From Bacillota bacterium (GTDB lineage: Bacteria; Bacillota; Dehalobacteriia; UBA4068; UBA4997), in contig JAFQHB010000034.1 in assembly GCA_017398165.1 (NCBI GenBank), positions 1 to 9,785 on the forward strand: a DNA stretch of 9,785 nucleotides, written 5' to 3'. The position numbers and the translations under genes are program-made. The notes beneath the pieces were generated by a model, which was not told where the DNA came from, did not search any database, and was given only the letters and a program-made list of their open reading frames with translations. Positions 6,262 to 9,785 of the stretch are shown piece by piece; within the stretch, counting starts at the first letter, position 1, and every line of letters begins with the position of its first letter.

Positions 6262-7314
6262 TCACAGGGCCCGCCGCACCGGCCAGGTCTCCGATGGTCC
6301 CAGCCTGTCCAGATAAGCCAGCGATTTGCCGGTACCCGCCGCCACACAGGCAGTCGGGGATTCGGCCAGATAGACGTGCAGCCCGGTGCGCTCGGCGATC
6401 AGCCTTGTCAGCCCATCCAGCATCGAGCCGCCGCCGGTCAGCACCATTCCCCGGTCAACGATATCCGCCGCCAGCTCGGGCGGGGTTTCCTCCAGCACCT
6501 GCCGTATCGCTGTGATGATCTGCTCCACGATCTCGCGGATGGCCCGGTTACACTCCTCCGCAGTAAAGTGGATGCTCTCCGGCAGGCCGGTCATCAGATT
6601 GCGCCCGCGCACAGCGGCAAAATTATCACGGTTATTATCAGTCAGATAAGCCGTACCAATACTCTTTTTTATCTCCTCGGCACACGGCTCACCGATCAGC
6701 AGCCCACGCTCGCGCCGGATATAGCTGACGATAGCCTCATCAAACTTATCACCGCCCACCCGCAGCGAGATCTTGGACACGATACCCCCCAAAGAGATAA
6801 CCGCCACGTCCGTAGTACCGCCGCCGATATCGCATACCATACTGGCGCTGGCGGCATAAATATCCATACCCGCGCCGATAGCCGCCGCCAGAGGTTCTTC
6901 GATCAGGAAAGCCTCGCGCGCACCCGCCGCGATGGCTGCCTGCCGCACGGCACGCTCCTCCACCTCGGTCACGCCGGAGGGGATACACACCATAATGCGC
7001 GGCTTTAATATCCAGTTGCGCCCGCAGGCCTGCTCGATAAAATAGCGCAGCATCTGCTCTGTCACGTCATAATCCGCGATGACGCCCTCCCGCAGCGGCC
7101 GCACCGCCGTGATGCCCGCCGGGGTACGCCCCAGCATTTTCTTGGCCGCCGTACCGATAGCCAGTACCTCGCCGGTGCGGTCATCCAGCGCCACCACCGA
7201 AGGCTCATTCAGCACGATGCCTTTATTCTTCACATAGATCAATATCGTCGCCGTACCCAGATCCACGCCGATATTAGTCCCGAAATCAAAAAGCCACTTT
7301 TTGGAAAAACCCAT
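6262..7314 (-). CDS. mreB: MreB/Mbl-family rod-shape actin
   Basis: MreB forms membrane-bound ATP-dependent filaments that guide the peptidoglycan elongation machinery. The 350-residue length is normal. The actin-fold nucleotide motifs are all visible: phosphate-1 GVDLGTAT (16-23), IEEPLAAAIGAG (138-149) with the catalytic-region Glu, phosphate-2 CDIGGGTTDVAV (161-172), and the adenosine motif LTGGGSML near residue 295. The N-terminus (MGFSKKWLFDF) is short, basic and aromatic, like the membrane-binding amphipathic end of other MreBs. Phosphate-1 reads GTAT where most MreBs have GTAN. The ATG at 7312-7314 has GGTGAT 5 nt upstream. mreC and mreD do not follow; the next gene is the secreted protein. 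This suggests a stand-alone paralogue (Mbl or MreBH type) as an alternative to the main mreB. Confidence 0.93.
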   Translation of the reverse strand: MGFSKKWLFDFGTNIGVDLGTATILIYVKNKGIVLNEPSVVALDDRTGEVLAIGTAAKKMLGRTPAGITAVRPLREGVIADYDVTEQMLRYFIEQACGRNWILKPRIMVCIPSGVTEVEERAVRQAAIAAGAREAFLIEEPLAAAIGAGMDIYAASASMVCDIGGGTTDVAVISLGGIVSKISLRVGGDKFDEAIVSYIRRERGLLIGEPCAEEIKKSIGTAYLTDNNRDNFAAVRGRNLMTGLPESIHFTAEECNRAIREIVEQIITAIRQVLEETPPELAADIVDRGMVLTGGGSMLDGLTRLIAERTGLHVYLAESPTACVAAGTGKSLAYLDRLGPSETWPVRRAL

Positions 7315-7325
7315 TCTCTATCACC

Positions 7326-7349
7326 GTTTCTTTTGGTTGTTTCTTTTGG
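7326..7349. repeat. Tandem 11-bp direct repeat in the mreB leader
   Basis: GTTTCTTTTGG occurs at 7326-7336 and again at 7339-7349, a 13-bp period. On the mreB strand it reads CCAAAAGAAAC twice, just upstream of the GGTGAT ribosome binding site. It may be a slippage duplication or an unstructured purine-rich translation enhancer; no known binding protein is suggested. Confidence 0.5.
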
Positions 7350-7447
7350 CTGTCCATACTCCGTATTTTCCGACAACACCTAATATTCTTTGCTTTCCGG
7401 CGAATTCCTGCCTGTACTACCAAAACTCCTGATGCACATATCACATC

Positions 7448-7475
7448 CCGCAGCAGGTTTTCCCACCTGCCGCGG
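7448..7475. repeat. Imperfect inverted repeat between mreB and pgeF
   Basis: CCGC-A-GCAGGT pairs with ACCTGC-C-GCGG across the loop TTTCCC, giving ten base pairs and one A/C mismatch. No T-tract follows on either strand, so it is not a standard terminator. It could be an operator or a leader hairpin for mreB, or chance in GC-rich DNA. Confidence 0.4.
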
Positions 7476-7494
7476 CGAATATACCACTTTGCCC

Positions 7495-7509
7495 AAGCAT
7501 ACTATGCTT
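7495..7509. promoter_or_regulatory. Perfect 15-bp palindrome upstream of pgeF
   Basis: AAGCATA-C-TATGCTT is a perfect inverted repeat 31 bp before the pgeF start codon, in the divergent mreB/pgeF spacer. The position suits an operator overlapping a promoter, but no clear -35/-10 pair could be assigned around it. Confidence 0.35.
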
Positions 7510-7540
7510 AATCATACCACTGTCAAGAAAGGAGCCCGCT

Positions 7541-8374
7541 ATGCCCTTTGATCATACTTTCCGGACCGTTGATTTCGGTGCAGTACCGCTCACTATTTGC
7601 CGTATATTCGACGGTATGCCCATCAGACACGCCTTCACCACCCGCGCTGGTGGTGTCAGTACCGGCGCTCAGGCCAGCCTCAATCTCGACCACAAACAGG
7701 ATACCGTCGAGAACGTCTATCAAAATCACCTGATTCTGGCCGATGCACTCGGTTATGATCCGCACGCTATGGTATCGACACGTCAGATACACAGCGCCAT
7801 CATCCGTATTGCCGGTGCAAAGGATGCCGGGCAGCACCTCGACGGCCCCGTCCCTTATGAGTGCGACGGCCTCATCACCGATCAGCCCGGCCGCCCGCTG
7901 ATAGCCTACTCCGCCGATTGCATCCCGGTGCTGCTGTATGCTCCCGACGTCCACGCCGTTGCCGCACTGCACGCCGGTTGGCGCGGTACAGCGGCAGATA
8001 TCGCCGCCCACGGCGTCCGCCGCCTGCAAGAGGTTTACGGCGCAGACCCGCGGCAGATGATCGCGGCTATCGGCCCCGGCATCGCCAACTGCTGCTTCAC
8101 CACTCACGATGATGTCCCCCGGGCGATGCAGGAAGCCTTCGGCACAGAGGTCAACGCGTTCATCACACCGGAGGCCGACTCCCCCGGCCGTTTCCACGTC
8201 GATCTCAAAGCCATCAACAGCTGGCGGCTGCAAACGGCAGGCGTACCCGCCGACAGCATCGCCGTCTCGCCGGAATGTACCTGCTGCCTGCCCGATAAAT
8301 ACTGGTCGCACCGTGCCAGCGGCGGCAACCGCGGCGGTCAGGCCGCCGTCATTATGCTGGCCGAACGCCCCTGA
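7541..8374 (+). CDS. pgeF: Peptidoglycan editing factor PgeF (YlmD/YfiH family)
   Basis: The 277-residue protein belongs to the DUF152 / multicopper polyphenol oxidase-like family. E. coli members act in the cytoplasm to keep wrongly built UDP-MurNAc (with L-Ser in place of L-Ala) out of peptidoglycan; other members act as purine nucleoside phosphorylase or adenosine deaminase. The conserved metal-site residues are visible: His84 in TRQIH, Cys127 in SADCIPVLL, and His144 in LHAGWRGT (143-150). The C-terminus carries CTCC followed by WSHR and a glycine-rich GGQAAVIML end. N-terminal HAFTTRAGGVS and SLNL are also typical. AAAGGAG (7528-7534) lies 6 nt before the ATG. It is a single-gene unit, divergent from mreB, ending at its own hairpin terminator. 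In many Firmicutes the gene sits near cell-division or wall genes, in keeping with mreB next door. Confidence 0.93.
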   Translation: MPFDHTFRTVDFGAVPLTICRIFDGMPIRHAFTTRAGGVSTGAQASLNLDHKQDTVENVYQNHLILADALGYDPHAMVSTRQIHSAIIRIAGAKDAGQHLDGPVPYECDGLITDQPGRPLIAYSADCIPVLLYAPDVHAVAALHAGWRGTAADIAAHGVRRLQEVYGADPRQMIAAIGPGIANCCFTTHDDVPRAMQEAFGTEVNAFITPEADSPGRFHVDLKAINSWRLQTAGVPADSIAVSPECTCCLPDKYWSHRASGGNRGGQAAVIMLAERP

Positions 8375-8400
8375 TGCCGCACCCCCAATACCAATACAGA

Positions 8401-8431
8401 AAAGGCAGAGAGCATTATACTCTCTGCCTTT
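8401..8431. terminator. Hairpin terminator between pgeF and rplL
   Basis: A perfect 12-bp stem (AAAGGCAGAGAG at 8401-8412 with CTCTCTGCCTTT at 8420-8431) has a 7-nt loop CATTATA. On the plus strand it is followed by GGTTTTCTG, on the minus strand it runs into TTTTCTG. It lies between convergent stops at 8374 and 8468 and probably serves both transcripts. Confidence 0.8.
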
Positions 8432-8467
8432 GGTTTTCTGTTGTAATAAATTTCCAATAGAAGAAAC

Positions 8468-8845
8468 TTATTTAATCTCTACAGTAGCGCCAGCCTCTTC
8501 CAGCTTAGCCTTAGCAGCCTCAGCGTCCTCTTTGGAGACTTTCTCTTTAACGGGCTTCGGAGCCTCGTCAACCAGAGTCTTAGCTTCCTTCAGGCCCAGG
8601 CCGGTGATCTCGCGAACAACTTTGATTACGTTTACTTTCTTATCGCCGGCAGAAGCCAGGATTACGTCAAACTCAGTCTGCTCGTCAGCTGCAGCAGCAG
8701 CGCCGCCATCAGCAACAGCCATACCGGCAACAGCAACAGGAGCTGCGCTTACGCCGAATTTCTCTTCCATAGCTTTAACCAGGTCGTTCAGCTCGAGGAT
8801 AGTCATTTCCTCAATAGCTGCCATGATCTCTTCAATTTTAGTCAT
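8468..8845 (-). CDS. rplL: 50S ribosomal protein L7/L12
   Basis: L7/L12 forms the mobile stalk of the large subunit and recruits translation GTPases; dimers bind the C-terminus of L10. The protein is 125 residues from the chosen start. It has the N-terminal dimerisation helices (IMAAIEEMTILELNDLVKAM), an Ala/Gly-rich hinge, and the conserved C-terminal domain with EFDVIL, KKVNVIKVVREITGLGLKEAK and the VEIK end. An upstream in-frame ATG at 8861-8863 would add six residues, but it lies too close to the GAGGTG element to be used; that SD is 8 nt before the ATG at 8843-8845, which gives the usual MTKIEE N-terminus. It follows rplJ after 77 nt, the standard order. Confidence 0.96.
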   Translation of the reverse strand: MTKIEEIMAAIEEMTILELNDLVKAMEEKFGVSAAPVAVAGMAVADGGAAAAADEQTEFDVILASAGDKKVNVIKVVREITGLGLKEAKTLVDEAPKPVKEKVSKEDAEAAKAKLEEAGATVEIK

Positions 8846-8922
8846 TAGATCTGCACCTCTCATTATTTATCAGTTTGTTTGTTTTTGTGTTTTATGCGGC
8901 CATTCGGCCATTTTGCCACCGA

Positions 8923-9462
8923 TTACTCAGCAGCGGCTTCCTCAGCAGGAGCAGCACACAGCTCCTCGCCGTTTTCCTTCTTGGTCTTGATAGCATCAAC
9001 AGCACGCACGAAGGCGGACAGCGAAGACTGAATGGAGCCCAGGAAACGACCCAACAGTACCTCGCGGCTGGGCATCTTGGCCAGAGCGTTGATATCCTCC
9101 TGGGAAACGAATTTACCGTCTACCAGGCCGGCTTTGATCTCCATAGCCTTATGAGTCTCAGCAAATTTAGCCAGTACCTTGCATACAGCGATCGGATCAT
9201 CGGAATAAGCCATTACAGTGGGGCCTTCCAGATATGCGTCCAGATCGGTGATCTCCAGATTGTTGGCAGCGCGCTTGATCATAGTGTTCTTAGCAACTTT
9301 GTAGCCAACATTGTTCTTTCTGAGTTCAGCTCTCAGAGCGGTATCCTCGGCAACAGTCAGACCACGATAGTCAGCCAGAACAACAGCGCTGCTCTCCTGG
9401 ATCCAAGTCTGCAGCTGAGCAACCTGCTCCTCCTTGCGGATCATCTGCGGTTTCTTATCCAA
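8923..9462 (-). CDS. rplJ: 50S ribosomal protein L10
   Basis: L10 anchors the L7/L12 dimers to 23S rRNA at the stalk base, and the L10-L12 complex represses its own operon by binding the mRNA leader. The N-terminal domain carries VVLADYRGLTVAED, KVAKNTMIKRA and the EGPTVMAYSDDP block; the C-terminal helix with LLGRFLGSIQSSLSAFVRAV holds the L12 sites and is followed by an acidic Ala-rich tail. A GTG at 9469-9471 would be the longest start, but it overlaps the Shine-Dalgarno AAGGAGG (9471-9477) itself. The TTG at 9460-9462 lies 8 nt after that SD and is the better start, giving 179 residues. rplL follows. Confidence 0.95.
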   Translation of the reverse strand: MDKKPQMIRKEEQVAQLQTWIQESSAVVLADYRGLTVAEDTALRAELRKNNVGYKVAKNTMIKRAANNLEITDLDAYLEGPTVMAYSDDPIAVCKVLAKFAETHKAMEIKAGLVDGKFVSQEDINALAKMPSREVLLGRFLGSIQSSLSAFVRAVDAIKTKKENGEELCAAPAEEAAAE

Positions 9463-9482
9463 ATCTGACACCTCCTTATAAA

Positions 9483-9498
9483 CAGACGCAGGCGTCTG
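9483..9498 (-). promoter_or_regulatory. Small hairpin directly upstream of the rplJ ribosome binding site
   Basis: CAGACG and CGTCTG form a perfect 6-bp stem with a 4-nt loop, ending 5 nt before the rplJ Shine-Dalgarno. It may keep the ribosome binding site exposed or take part in translational control of rplJ by L10. The exact role is unknown. Confidence 0.4.
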
Positions 9499-9522
9499 CG
9501 GAATATATCATGAAAATCAATA

Positions 9523-9548
9523 AAGCTCTCTGCCGAAACAGAGAGCTT
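9523..9548 (-). terminator. Attenuator-like hairpin in the rplJ leader
   Basis: A perfect 10-bp stem (9523-9532 with 9539-9548) with the loop TTTCGG on the minus strand is followed by a moderately U-rich stretch (TATTGATTTTC). It lies between the L10-type leader and rplJ. In Bacillus subtilis the L10-L12 complex controls rplJL by leader transcription attenuation, and this hairpin is well placed to be the regulated terminator. Confidence 0.6.
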
Positions 9549-9655
9549 CATAAATACACCAGAATTACACAAGAAATCCGTGTCCAAAGCCTTCCGCCTC
9601 GGTTGGCTGCCCCTACGCTCGCACGTTTGGGCAATTAAGCAACAGCGCCGACTGT
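9549..9655 (-). ncRNA. Ribosomal protein L10 leader (autoregulatory mRNA element)
   Basis: The transcribed leader between the promoter and the rplJ attenuator has the expected place and sequence character of the L10 leader family. Reading the minus strand, GCTTAATTGCCC is followed by GCGTAGGGGCAGCCAACCGAGGCGG; TTGCCC (9629-9634) can pair with GGGCAG (9607-9612), with CCGAGG as a purine-rich internal-loop segment. Further down, ACAC and GTGT close a small stem (9567-9583). L10 bound to L12 would bind this structure. Boundaries are approximate and assigned by eye without a covariance model. Confidence 0.7.
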
Positions 9656-9693
9656 CTATGGCAAAAAGTTCTATTAAATTTTCAGCGAAAACT

Positions 9694-9722
9694 ATTATAC
9701 CAGACAAAAATTATATTGTCAA
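9694..9722 (-). promoter_or_regulatory. Consensus sigma-A promoter for rplJ-rplL
   Basis: On the minus strand TTGACA (9717-9722) and TATAAT (9694-9699) are both perfect, 17 bp apart, with TGG before the -10 as an extended element. Predicted transcription begins near 9687. The -35 begins two bases after the rplA stop codon, and no terminator lies between, so rplJ-rplL can also be reached by read-through from rplA. Confidence 0.92.
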
Positions 9723-9724
9723 GC

Positions 9725-9785
9725 TTATTTTGCCAGAGGCTTCAGGGTGTTTACTCTGACAGCAGGGCTCATAGTAGAAGAAACA
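9725..9785 (-). CDS. rplA: 50S ribosomal protein L1, C-terminal end only
   Basis: Only the last 19 codons and the TAA stop (9725-9727) are in the window. They read SSTMSPAVRVNTLKPLAK, which matches the usual L1 C-terminus (VSSTMGPG-like motif followed by a short basic tail). L1 binds 23S rRNA at the E-site stalk. The order rplA, L10 leader, rplJ, rplL is the normal ribosomal cluster order, which supports the call despite the short length. Confidence 0.85.
   Translation of the reverse strand, partial: VSSTMSPAVRVNTLKPLAK

Noticed and set aside
7523..8311. Minus-strand open frame of 262 codons opposite pgeF
   Set aside because: pgeF on the plus strand has all family motifs and a good SD; the antisense frame has none and overlaps the pgeF control region.

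Overview
The window looks like a chromosomal segment of a Firmicutes (Bacillota) bacterium with a fairly GC-rich genome, most probably in or near the Negativicutes. The clues are a signal-peptide protein with SLH domains, an LCP ligase next to a TagA/WecG-type glycosyltransferase, a secreted protein with a copper amine oxidase N-terminal-like domain next to mreB, and a ribosomal rplA / L10-leader / rplJ / rplL block. This placement is inferred from gene content; no 16S rRNA or other decisive marker is present.

Layout. (1) 2-1351, minus: the N-terminal 450 codons of an exported SLH-domain protein that runs off the left edge. (2) 1600-3441, minus: a two-gene envelope-polysaccharide operon, an LCP ligase followed by a WecG/TagA/CpsF glycosyltransferase, with a good sigma-A-type promoter at 3569-3597. 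(3) 3740-5563, plus: an AT-richer restriction-modification gene with its own promoter (3675-3703) and a strong bidirectional terminator (5562-5599). It encodes one polypeptide joining a complete cytosine-5 DNA methyltransferase to an Eco47II/Sau96I-type restriction endonuclease. (4) 5625-7314, minus: mreB followed by the secreted protein gene. (5) 7541-8374, plus: pgeF, with a terminator at 8401-8431. (6) 8468-9785, minus: the tail of rplA, a consensus promoter, an L10-type leader with an attenuator-like hairpin, then rplJ and rplL.

Most genes concern the cell envelope (SLH protein, LCP, TagA-like enzyme, MreB, PgeF) or ribosomal proteins. The restriction-modification gene is the foreign-looking insert.

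The main observation is the fused methyltransferase-endonuclease. At the junction there is a perfect GGAGG, 8 nt before an in-frame ATG (codon 343) that sits exactly where a free-standing endonuclease would begin. The gene may therefore make both the fusion and a separate endonuclease. Both other reading frames have a stop codon just upstream of the junction, so the fusion could have arisen by a single indel from an ancestral two-gene pair, or could be an assembly error. Several start codons were reassigned from Shine-Dalgarno placement: rplJ (TTG), rplL (second ATG) and the secreted protein (TTG, less certain). No tRNA, rRNA, CRISPR array, transposase or phage gene was seen.
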